Shown in pieces: positions 1 to 8,271 of a stretch of 10,597 bases of DNA. A model generated the notes under the pieces. That model saw only the letters and a list, made by a program, of their open reading frames with translations. It did no database searches and was not told the DNA's origin. This DNA is from Cyclostephanos tholiformis. Its lineage: Eukaryota > Bacillariophyta > Thalassiosirophyceae > Thalassiosirales > Thalassiosiraceae. Each line of letters starts with the position of its first letter. Positions within the stretch are counted from its first letter, which is position 1. The stretch is taken from positions 1 to 10,597 of the forward strand of contig JALLPB010001234.1 in the NCBI GenBank assembly GCA_036939975.1. The letters are read 5' to 3'. Both the position numbers and the translations under genes were made by a program.

Positions 1-591
1 TTTTTAGGGTGGGGGGCGGGTTTTATGGTTGGGTTGGTGGTCGGACCACCACACGGTATTTGAATGGCCGCCCCCCGGCACCGGTGGTCGCACAGAGGAG
101 AAGGAAGAGGAGGGGGGGGGCGGCATCATCCTCCCTGGAGGATGGCCGATGACAATAACAAAGAGTCATCTGACAGGGGACAACAAACGATAATGGCAAC
201 AACTATAGCAGCTGTTGCCGTGTCCGATAAGTGGGACATGTCAATGCCAGGGGTCATCGGGGATGGAGGACAGGGAGGGTGGCATGCCATGATGACGTGA
301 AGGGCAAGGGGTTATGGCATCGGTTGGCACGATCGATGGGCGACAACGATGGTGCCCCCGTTTTTCATCGTATCAACACAACAATCAATCAGTGCCGTGA
401 GGTGGTGGAAGCGGCCCGACAATGACAATGCGACAAAGATGATCATTTCCATGATGGCGAGATTGGAATACAAACTTGTGAGGGAGGCAACAGACGTTCT
501 CCTCCGCTCTTCCCCTACGCAAATTGGACAATGGTCATCATTGTTGGTGGCGGATAACTACTTGTCGTCAGACGGGACGATATCTCCTCCG
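1..591. other. GC-rich stretch with no supported gene
   Basis: Short overlapping open frames occur on both strands, but none shows a recognisable motif, and several begin at non-ATG codons. Composition is skewed, with G runs near 11-20 and 111-120. A perfect 8-base palindrome around one central base lies at 35-51 (TGGTGGTC, g, GACCACCA). I see no promoter element or RNA gene here. The stretch may be the upstream part of the broken gene fragment that follows, but nothing in it proves that. Confidence 0.5.
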
Positions 592-1055
592 ATGGCAGCA
601 GCAGCCACCCTCGCCTCATTGGGCTGTCATTGTCCGCTCGTGCCCACGTCATACCCTGCAGCAGCGACCGTGCCGACGCTGGCGTCGGCAGCAGCAAAGG
701 AGTCGCCGTCGACGGGGCCCCAGCAGCGGGAGGAGGAGAGGGCAGAGTACGTTGTCGAATGGGCCTCGCTGCAATTGCCAGATCATCTCGACAACGTTGC
801 CGTTGCCACCGCCGCCAACGGGGAGGAGGACGTCTCCACAATGGCGCTGTACATCACGGCGAGGCCAAGCGCGCCCGGCAATGTCCCAAAAGCGATCCTC
901 GACGGAAGTAGAGGCAGGCCGCGGCCGATCCTGTTGGCGAGTACGCGAATCCCACGTTCCCCTTTTACTTTGAGCTGACATCTCGTGATCTAATGCCTGA
1001 GGGTGCAGCCGCGAAGGCGACGTTGACCGCAGGACCCAATGCGAGGGCGTGCCCG
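592..1055 (+). pseudogene. Frameshifted fragment resembling the CcmH/CcmI C-terminal domain
   Basis: I read this as a decayed piece of a conserved gene. From 841 the first frame reads ALYITARPSAPGNVPKAI, followed by a DGSRG segment. That frame becomes nonsense after about 939, while the third frame becomes protein-like and reads FPFYFELTSRDLMPEGAA, up to a TGA at 1056. The pair matches in order the pattern of the bacterial CcmI/CcmH C-terminal domain as I remember it: a LYVFARP-like start, a proline-alanine segment, then a hydrophobic strand ending in F-x-L-D/T. Family members help deliver apocytochrome c to the haem ligation machinery. The one-base frame change, the lack of a sure start and the abrupt end against the retrotransposon all point to a pseudogene. 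The 592 start (an ATG in the first frame) is arbitrary. It could instead be unrelated low-complexity sequence. Confidence 0.4.
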
Positions 1056-3682
1056 TGACGATCAAGCAATGGAGGGAGGGACAGTGGCACCAGTCCCAGC
1101 CAGATTACTGCATGGCAAGGGATAGGGATGCAAAGCTTTTTCAAAACATTGCAGTACGACGGCCTTGGTTCCATGACTCGGATCACAGAGCCGTCATCAC
1201 AAAGATTTTGAAGGGGAAACCTGGTCAGCTGAAGGCATATTGCCGATGCCGACTATGTTTCCCCCTGCAACTCCCACCAGTGGAGGAGCAAGACAAGCAG
1301 AAGCATCTCTTTGGGGATCTACAAAAGACGTGTGAGGAGGACATGCCGACGAGGCGGAAAGCAAATGATTGGATCTCGCAAGAGAGTTGGCAGTTAATTG
1401 CCCACTTGGCAATGCTCCATTGCACCGGCCGCCTGTGCCAAATGGGGGGGCGTCATTTACACCGCCAAATCGGCAAACCCTTCCATACCCATTGGGCTGA
1501 TCGTAAGTTAAGTGTCAGGACGCTGATCGAGTCGGAGCTCACAATGGGGAATGTACACGAGGCTTTTTGCCACCTCAAGGGGTGGTATAGGGCTGCCTCA
1601 GAAACTCAGGCAAAACCGTGCCCTCAGACAATGGACTGTCAAGCTGCCAAACGGGTCGACCTATACACACGGAGGCTATTGCCCGGGGACCCCCTCCCGA
1701 TAAATATAGATCCGGTCGATATCAATGACGCTACTCCTTCCGACGGCGAGCTGCACGAGGCCATCGGGGAACTCACAAATGGCCGAGCAGCGGGTGCATC
1801 TGACATGCGCGCCAAACACGTCAAGGCATGGCTCAGCGGCATGCGATGGGAGGAGGACCTGAATGACCAGGGCGCTGATGGCACAGGGGACAATTGGCGG
1901 CTTTTCACAAGGCTGGTTCAGGCAACATGGACCCATGGCGTAATTCCGCGACAACTACTATGGTCCATTGTTGTTCTGCTCCCAAAAGGCAGCAGGGATT
2001 ATTGTGGGATTGGGCTGCTGGAGCCCATCTGGAAATGCATCGAGCGGGTCATTGACCATCGGCTGAATGCCATCAAACTACATGACAGCCTTCATGGCTG
2101 TTGTGACAAAAGTGGCACTGGCACCGCAATTATCGAGGCCAAACTGGCCCAACAGCTCTCTTACCTTGAGCTTAAACCCTTTTACGGTGTCTTCCTAGTA
2201 GATCTTTGGAAGGCCTTCAATGCGATGGATTGGGAGGGTTGCCTCCTGTTGTTGGAGGGGTACGGCGTGGGGCCCCAGATGGTTCGTTTGGTTTGCGGAT
2301 ACTGGCGCGACGCCATCATGGTATGTCGGGCCACTGGGTATTACGGCCAGCCTTTCACAGCCGGCCGCGGTGTCACACAGGGCGGCCCACTGTCCGCCAA
2401 GCTCTTCAATATTGTAGTGGATGCGGTTGTTTGGGAGTGGATGGTCCAACTTTGGCAGGACGGAGAATACGACGGCGGGATGGTAGAGGAGTTCATGGTG
2501 ACCTTCTTTGCCGTCTTCTATGTCAACGGCGCATACCTCGCATCACAGGATCCGAGGTTTCTACAACATGTGTTGAACCTTCTTGTCGATTTATTTGAGC
2601 GGGTTGGCCTCCAGACCAACACTACAAAAACGCAAACCATGATCTGCACCCCCAGCCGGATTCAGACTCAGTTGCCTTTGGAGTCTTACCATTGGATGAT
2701 GGTGGGGAGGGTCACAGCGGGCGAATGGAACTTGCGCGACGTGATGTGTTACACGTGTGGGAAGGATATGAAAGCAAGCTCCCTCGGCCGCCACTTGGCA
2801 GATGTCCACGACATCTACCAGCAGACAGTGGTTGCCGAGGAACTGCTGGAAATCCGACCCCCCGGCACATATACGGTCAGCGCCGAGTTGCACGTTCGTG
2901 GCCTCCCTTGCCCATATCCTTGGTGTTTAGGTCGGAAGAAAGATGGATGAATGATGTGACGGCACTTCTGGGACCTCCACCCCCTCGACCTCGTATGCAT
3001 CCCCCACGAGGGATGCTACTCATGGTGCCACAGGTGTGCCATGCAGGTCAACTCCTTTTACCCCCACCGTGTGGAAACAAAAGAAAACCAGGTTGGGGTG
3101 GAACATCAAAAGCAAAGCGAGACGGCAATATTGTCTGCTCTGGCCCTCCGCCAGCAGTTCACAGTTTGCAGGGAAGTCCTCGAGCGGGTGGAGGTCTTTA
3201 AGTACCTCGGATGGATGTTGGCACAAGACGACGACGACATTCCAGCTGTTTGGTCGCAGCTACGGAAAGCTCGTGCTACTTGGGCTTGGGTGGGACAGGT
3301 CCTTCGCAGCGAGAATGTTACGCCTCTTGTGGCTGTGCAGTTCTACCAGGCTATCGTCCAAGCCATCCTCTTGTACGGCAGCAAGACATGGGTCCTCACT
3401 CGAACCGCCCTTGCGCTGCTTGGGGGATTTCACATTCGAGCTGCATACCGGATGGCGAAGGAACACAAGCCAAAGCGCGGACCAGGTAATGTATGGATTT
3501 ACCCGAAGTTGGAGGATGTTTTGCGGGAGTGTGGGATGAAAACAATGGTGGAATATGTCAAGATTCGAAGGCAGACGATCACTTTGTACATTGCGACCCT
3601 TCCGGTCCTCGCCGAATGCAGACAGGGTCAATGGTGGTGGGAGTTGCCCATGGACCTGGATGGTCTGGTCGACATCCATTGA
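1001..3682 (+). pseudogene. LINE endonuclease tail, reverse transcriptase and Cys/His fingers, with two in-frame stops
   Basis: One frame is open from 1001 to 3682 except for TGA at 2948-2950 and 2957-2959. With residues counted from the GTG at 1049, SDHRAV (44-49) is the endonuclease SDH motif. NGRAAGASDM (244-253) and LPKGSRDY (311-318) are early RT motifs. VDLWKAFNAMD (384-394) is motif A with D385 kept, and GVTQGGPLSAKLFN (441-454) is motif B. Motif C should read YxDD but is YVNG (491-494, bases 2519-2530), so both catalytic aspartates are lost. A finger CxxC-x11-H-x4-H lies at 567-586. A second, starting CPYPWC (621-626), is split by both stops and completed by HFWDLH beyond them. The tail contains EVFKYLGWMLAQDDDD and LLYGSKTWVLT, typical of LINE proteins. 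It probably once copied element RNA at nicked target DNA and now cannot. Confidence 0.9.
1057..3682 (+). mobile_element. 5'-truncated APE-type non-LTR retrotransposon (LINE), inactive
   Basis: Recognisable retrotransposon protein begins about 1066 with the last 35 or so residues of an apurinic-type endonuclease and runs through reverse transcriptase to the C-terminal zinc-finger and YLG/LLYGSKTW region, ending at a stop at 3680-3682. The rest of the endonuclease is absent upstream, where a different fragment sits. This fits the 5' truncation typical of target-primed reverse transcription. No poly(A) tail or clear target-site duplication could be identified, so the outer borders are approximate. 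Confidence 0.88.
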
Positions 3683-4117
3683 ACCGGATCCCTTCAATGC
3701 TCGTGGGGGGTGAGAACTCATCTGGTGGGTGAAATATGAGGGTCATATTCGTGTGGGTGTAAGTATAGCTTTAACACTAGTAATCAAGTGTCTAGAGGGG
3801 GGGGGCACGTCCAGCGGGCTTTGGTAAGCTCTAGTATTGGAAACGGCCCTCTCTGCCCGGAGACCAAGTCAACACACACATTTCACATTTACATGACCGA
3901 ATCACCAGGGAAAGAATGGAAGGCGGCGTAGTTTAATCCTCATCTCATGCCCCAAAACCTTTTTAGTCCATAACTACTAGCAACTCAATTGTAAAATGCC
4001 TCCATCAGACTCTGCTTCGCCAACGGGTTTATTCATTGCCCGACTCCTCCAAAAACAATTCTGTCCCCCCGTGACAGTCTTCTTTCCCTCATGATTAACT
4101 GCACGATGTTATGGTCA
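3683..4117. other. Intergenic stretch, no gene seen
   Basis: This follows the retrotransposon stop. It holds a G run of about 9 at 3797-3805 and several short TAGT-containing words, including ACTAGT near 3777, but no open frame with recognisable motifs. No tRNA-like cloverleaf or poly(A) tail was found. It probably includes the 3' untranslated part of the retrotransposon. Confidence 0.5.
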
Positions 4118-4298
4118 TTTTGATGTTCTTACATTGTCCTTCGTTACTTATTCTTGCTCTAAGTGTGATGCTGAATTTGGCTTGGTGTTCTTCTCACATT
4201 GGTCCCTTCGGCTTGCTTAGTCTGGCTTTGTTTTCTTCTGACATTTGTCCCCTCAAGTTTGGCTTTAGTTTCTTCTGCCATTGGTCCCCTCGGCTTAG
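4118..4298. repeat. Degenerate tandem repeat, about 37-45 base unit
   Basis: Three adjacent copies share the core TTTGGCTT..TTCTTCT..CATTGGTCCC: 4176-4220, 4221-4257 and 4258-4298. A more diverged, shorter copy lies at 4118-4145 (ending GTCCTTCG). Unit length varies by small indels, so this is an old array. A short open frame across it (4111-4371) encodes a hydrophobic peptide that follows from the repeat and is not taken as a gene. Confidence 0.7.
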
Positions 4299-4461
4299 AT
4301 GGTTGAAATATTTGTCACGATTATCCAAAAAACAAGGGGTGTGGCGCTTCTCTTGGCAGATCTGGCCATAAGAAAAGCTACAAAGCATGTGAAATGGCAT
4401 CCTCATGTGCAATGCGTACTGTTTGAATTTTAGTTAGTTCCTACTGTCATATTTCCATAAC

Positions 4462-4593
4462 AGGACACACTTGCATCGCTTTCTCTCCCAATACCCTGGA
4501 GCAGCTGAAAGGGATTTCAGCGTCATTGATTAACGACCCTCCAGAATCAATTCAGACAATCATATGCCACTCAGATTTATTCATACTTCTTCA
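4462..4593 (+). pseudogene. Possible hAT transposase C-terminal (dimerisation domain) remnant
   Basis: In the first plus-strand frame this region reads THLHRFLSQYPGAAERDFSV, then a TAA stop at 4531-4533, then RPSRINSDNHMPLRFIHTSS. The order L-S, ERxFS, R-x-R-[IL], then a hydrophobic F-I/L-H is the layout of the hAT-family dimerisation region (commonly ASSERxFS followed by RRNRLS and a LLFLH-like helix). It is short, contains a stop, and its last bases overlap the end of the CXC gene on the other strand, so it is at best a relic. A perfect 7-base hairpin (GCTGAAA, loop GGGA, TTTCAGC) lies inside at 4504-4521. Chance resemblance is quite possible. Confidence 0.28.
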
Positions 4594-6603
4594 ATATTGC
4601 CTAGAGTCCGAGCCGATGGCAATTCGTAGTCATAAGCGTAAGTGTATCCTACAGGAAGCGCTGGCGGGACACCAAAGAGTGATTCATGAGATGATGCAGT
4701 ATTTGAGACGGGCGACATGGGCTTGTATTTTTTTACTTTTGAAGAATCAATAAATTCTGTCGGAGACTGGACATCAATCTTGATACAATTCGCATTCTCC
4801 TCCACATCGTCCATCGTGGGCTGGTTACCGCAGTCTTTGCACCTGCATCTCGAATCGCACCTAATACCCTGATTGAAACAGATCTTTAAAACACAGAGAT
4901 ACGACCCCATGGCAAAGTTAGATTCTGACGACATCTTCGGGGCTGCTGGGTACACAGTTTACGCAGATATATACTTACGCAATATTTCTTCAGGCATTTA
5001 TTCTTCTTGCACCTGCAACCTTCATCGGCATCCCGCGTGCGGGGCTGGAATGCATCCGGCCGCCTTTGTATGATCTCGTGGACCGCCTTTGTGCGAACGC
5101 CACCGGGACCGGCATACACCACTCTGTTTTTGCAGCTTTTGCACGAACAACGTGATGTGCATAGCTATCTCGAGTTAGGGTGCGGGTTAGACTATTCTGC
5201 CATCGAGACGTGCGTTATGATTATGGGTAAATACACCAAAACTAACTCACCAAATTTTGCTGGAAGCAGTCACAATAAAGCTTTAGACATTGGCTCTTCA
5301 TGCATCTGCAATTGACACGTTCACCATCATTGTCGCTGCGTATGTTATGACGCACGAGTATTCTCTTATTGTCGCCGGGCAACTGAGCGACGAAAGCTTC
5401 CGTCGGTGATGTATATTTTTCATCGTCCGAGTCTGTGTATACTTTCAACTTTCGCTTCCGAAGTGGGAGCGGCCTGGACCTCGCCGTGACAGTCGTCTTC
5501 TTGTTGCTATTCTGGGAAGATGCAGGTTGGTCAGTTAGGTACGAAAGTTTTTCAAACGTCTTGCCTCTGACGACGCTCTCGCTGTCGAACTCTATGGCGG
5601 AGCCGCCTCCACATCGAGGGCTTGAGGCAGACCGAAATGATACGGTGGGAGGTGTGGTCCCAGGAGCAGATATATCACTGCCGACACTTCTCGGACGGTA
5701 GGCAGTTACTTGGAAGAAGACTTGGCCAGTTCTTGCAACTATCCCACCAGCGTTTTCGTGTTCAGCATTTTGGATCTGTTCCAATATCAACGACGATGCG
5801 GCGTATGTCTCGTCAAGATGTGCTTGGAGGATGCCAGGCAGCTGGAATGCATCTTGCGTGTGATACTTGACGAATTGGCTCGTATCTAGTCCGCCGTAAC
5901 GCGTCTCGTTGATTGTGCTGCTATCGCACAACCTTCCGACATTCATGCCAATACCTAAAAACGTGGGCATCGGATCGAAGCCATCGCTTCGCGAAAGCAT
6001 GGCCGAAGCTGTTGGTGCTGCGGCCATGACCTCGCGGCCGAGGAGGTCGTAGTCTGTTACATGGGCATCATGGAGTACAGGTTCTGGAGAATGAATGAGC
6101 GTCTCGGATAGAAGACGATCTCTTCGATACTTCGACATGGAGAATGCTGCAGGAGTAGACACTTTTCCTGGTGAAGGAGGATGCTCCGATTCTTCTCGAT
6201 TGTCGCTTGCGTCGAGGGGGCGTTTTCTCTGTTCGCTCGTGTCGCCATCAATGCCTGCCAATGCCGCTACCTGCTTCTTGAAGGGCGATGGGGTGGTAAT
6301 GAACGAGTCGGCGTTGTCCTCGACAGATGACATCGCTTGACAGGGACTCATTCTGTCGTCCTTTTCGGCAGGCCTATAGTCGATTGAAGGCTGTCCTCCG
6401 ATCTCTACATCACCACTTGCTCGGGGAGAGCGAGATTCGTCAGACTTCGTGGAGGCTGCCTGTGGAAGAAATTGATCGGGAGATGGTGTGGGCCGGCCGA
6501 TCACTGCGATGGCGATGGCCACATTTTCGCACTCGCGGGCTGCAGTAACAGGTGCTGTCGTTGTTTCGGCTGGTCGGGCCTTGCTGGTGGGAGTATCGTC
6601 CAT
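4581..6603 (-). CDS. Tesmin/TSO1-like CXC domain protein (LIN54-like), three exons
   Basis: A sequence-specific DNA-binding protein of the CXC/CPP/LIN54 family. Relatives are subunits of MuvB/DREAM complexes controlling cell-cycle genes, or plant developmental regulators. Exons are 6603-5251, 5164-4979 and 4883-4581; both introns are phase 0 and the product has 613 residues. Two full CXC repeats lie at 432-464 and 501-533. Every cysteine is in place, and the tyrosines of LKLYC (Y443) and LKKYC (Y512), which enter the DNA minor groove in LIN54, are conserved. The linker RRPDAFQPR matches the family. A basic stretch LRKRKLKV (381-388) is a likely nuclear localisation signal. Residues 1-430 look disordered, with several SP/TP phosphorylation-type sites such as TPSPFKK (104-110). 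ATG 6603 is the first in frame; the open frame upstream starts only at a TTG. AATAAA overlaps the stop codon. The gene is divergent from the TraB gene. Confidence 0.9.
4884..4978 (-). other. Intron 2 of the CXC gene (95 bases)
   Basis: The minus-strand donor is GTAAGT directly after KKYC, and the acceptor is TTTAAAG before ATC TGT TTC. Splicing in phase 0 gives KKYC-ICFNQGIRC, which restores the second CXC repeat. Without it the frame runs into unrelated sequence. Confidence 0.9.
5165..5250 (-). other. Intron 1 of the CXC gene (86 bases)
   Basis: On the minus strand the donor is GTGAGT, just after FQQNL, and the acceptor ends GATAG, just before CTA TGC ACA. Reading straight through meets TAG stops at both ends. 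Splicing in phase 0 joins FQQNL to LCTSRCSC and restores exact CXC cysteine spacing (six residues between the CDC and the next cysteine). Confidence 0.9.
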
Positions 6604-6852
6604 CGTTCGAATCGATTGCAATGCTGCGATAGTAAATGAGCGCGAGTGCAGGAGGCGTCTGCAGCGTAGCGAGGTGGAGGCCGAGCGAGCGAGAGAAAAG
6701 AATGACGGGGAACGAACGTACAAAGGAATAGTATTACAAGAGCCATCAAACCAACGGTTTTGAACTTCCGTATTGGGAGTGCGCGGGACCCAAAGTCAGC
6801 ATCGTTGCATAATAATTAATTGCATTACACTCCTCTTGTCACATTGCTAAGG
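6604..6852. promoter_or_regulatory. Shared divergent promoter of the CXC and TraB genes
   Basis: Only 249 bases separate the two ATGs, so both promoters and both 5' untranslated regions must lie here. Visible candidates are an AT-rich patch ATAATAATTAATTGC (6809-6823), an inverted CCAAT word (ATTGG, 6772-6776), a GCGGGA word like an E2F core (6783-6788), and two TTYGAA words described separately. No element has been shown to function. Confidence 0.6.
6759..6764 (+). promoter_or_regulatory. TTTGAA, candidate CHR / CXC-protein binding site
   Basis: TTTGAA is the canonical cell-cycle homology region word bound by LIN54-type CXC domains. It lies 88 bases before the TraB ATG and 155 bases before the CXC ATG. 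A second TTYGAA word, TTCGAA (palindromic), lies at 6606-6611, two bases from the CXC start codon. Six-base words occur by chance, so function is inference. Confidence 0.3.
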
Positions 6853-8271
6853 ATGCGCACATCGCTGGTGTTCGTCTACGCGAGCGCGGCTGTCGCTTTT
6901 GTGCCTCCCTGTCACGACACCGCTCCCGGCCAACTCGATAAAATCATACATCCGCCACACATCGGATATGTCGTTGCCGCGAATCATTCGTTGGAAGTTT
7001 TCGTAATTGGCACGTCCCATTTTAGATGCAATTCAGCGCATGAGGTGAAATCTTTCATTGAGCAAGTTCGACCGGATGGAGTGGTATTGGAGTTAGATCC
7101 AGAGCGGAGTCTCCGTTTGACAAAGCGATACGCTGGGTTCGATGCAAACGGCGTCATCATGGAGCAGCTATCATCCGACGATGTGCTGTACGGTGCAGAT
7201 TTCCTAGCTGCAATCAACGCATGTCAGCAGTTGGACATTCCAATGTTTTTGGGTGACGAATATTCCCAAGAGACCAAGCGACGATTGTTACAACAAGTTA
7301 TGAATTGGCGAGAGGCATACTCTCCCGTTCCATTGATGAACTCGATTGTTTCAAGCGTGAGAAGTGAAGAGAATGCGCAAAAAAAGAAGATTGATCTTCT
7401 TAAATCGTTTGTACATGATCCTCAAAAGCTGAAGCCAATCGTGATCACAAGTTCACCCCCCCTTTTGACTGCATCGGCGCTTGCGCTCTTCGATCATGGG
7501 GCAATAGCGTTTGACGAATCTGTATTGTTAAGCTCTGTTGGAATAGCAGCGTCAATACTGTTCTCATTCCTTGCTTCGTGTCTACTCTTTAACACCATAA
7601 TCGTTGAGCGGGACTCCATAATCGCATCAAACACAATCCAAGCGTACCATGTTGTCCGTTCTTTGAAAGATAATGAATCGATTCGCAAACGGTGGAATTT
7701 TGAAGTTAAAGGCCAGAAAAAACCATCAGGCGACACCGATTTGTCCAATTCATCAGAAGCATTGCCATTATTTACTCTGAAAACCCCACTACTTAAAGGA
7801 GAAATTAGAAATCTCAATTTATTTGAACCTCGATGGCTGACCATGATTGACGAAGTTACTAAGGACAAAGATCCATCTGATGAAAAAATGTTTGGATGTG
7901 TTCGATGCACAAATAAGTGCTACAGTGCGGTATCGATCAATGGTGTTGAGGGGAGATATGCTGATGTGATTTTTCAGCCATACGCAACATTTGCGAAAAT
8001 AAAAGAAATTAAAGAGGGGAAGCGCACTGTATCCGGGGATCGAAAAATAAGTGTGTCTATTGAAGGATGTGATTCCTTCTTTGTGGACGACTTGAACGTA
8101 TACATTTCCAGTAAAGGCTACATGAGTGCTGTTCCAAACATTGAATCGAGCAAAAGAGATGTTGGTTGCTTTCGGACAAGTCAAGAGATCACTAGGGAGA
8201 GAATCAGATTGGTTGTAGTCGTTGGATTGCTCCATGGAAACGGCGTTGTTGACTTAATATCAAAAATCTAG
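6853..8271 (+). CDS. TraB-family protein with an inserted Lon N-terminal-like domain
   Basis: A 472-residue member of the TraB/PrgY/TIKI superfamily, predicted metal-dependent peptidase-like proteins of membranes. The first motif GTSH is at 53-56 (7009-7020), followed by VVLELD (77-82) and FLGDE (132-136). A likely membrane segment spans 228-251 and leads straight into the family ERD motif (252-254). The second motif, VVVVGLLHGNG (454-464), has GxxH at 458-461 near the C terminus. Between ERD and that motif, residues 304 to about 425 start LPLFTL, then LFEPRWLTMIDE, FGCV, and IEGCDSFFV, which follow the Lon substrate-binding (PUA-like) domain. Residues 1-19 form a signal peptide with the site AVA then FVPP, like the plastid ASAFAP motif, so a plastid membrane location is likely. 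ATG 6853 is chosen; the open frame upstream starts only at TTG. Substrate unknown. Confidence 0.87.
   Translation: MRTSLVFVYASAAVAFVPPCHDTAPGQLDKIIHPPHIGYVVAANHSLEVFVIGTSHFRCNSAHEVKSFIEQVRPDGVVLELDPERSLRLTKRYAGFDANGVIMEQLSSDDVLYGADFLAAINACQQLDIPMFLGDEYSQETKRRLLQQVMNWREAYSPVPLMNSIVSSVRSEENAQKKKIDLLKSFVHDPQKLKPIVITSSPPLLTASALALFDHGAIAFDESVLLSSVGIAASILFSFLASCLLFNTIIVERDSIIASNTIQAYHVVRSLKDNESIRKRWNFEVKGQKKPSGDTDLSNSSEALPLFTLKTPLLKGEIRNLNLFEPRWLTMIDEVTKDKDPSDEKMFGCVRCTNKCYSAVSINGVEGRYADVIFQPYATFAKIKEIKEGKRTVSGDRKISVSIEGCDSFFVDDLNVYISSKGYMSAVPNIESSKRDVGCFRTSQEITRERIRLVVVVGLLHGNGVVDLISKI

Noticed and set aside
35..51. Palindrome TGGTGGTC-g-GACCACCA as a regulatory site or terminal repeat
   Set aside because: Isolated, short, in skewed sequence, with no matching partner elsewhere in the window.
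649..1065. Minus-strand open frame of 138 residues opposite the CcmI-like fragment
   Set aside because: No motif and arginine/proline-rich composition, expected from GC-rich sequence; the plus strand gives a better explanation.
4111..4371. Hydrophobic 86-residue plus-strand open frame
   Set aside because: It follows the tandem repeat array, and its hydrophobicity comes from repeated CTT/TTC words; no start context or motif supports a gene.
6604..6723. Extension of the CXC protein by 40 residues upstream of ATG 6603
   Set aside because: The extension begins at a TTG and contains no ATG; it lies in the divergent promoter.
6820..6852. Extension of the TraB protein by 11 residues upstream of ATG 6853
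   Set aside because: It begins at TTG and would bury the signal peptide start; ATG 6853 gives a normal signal peptide.
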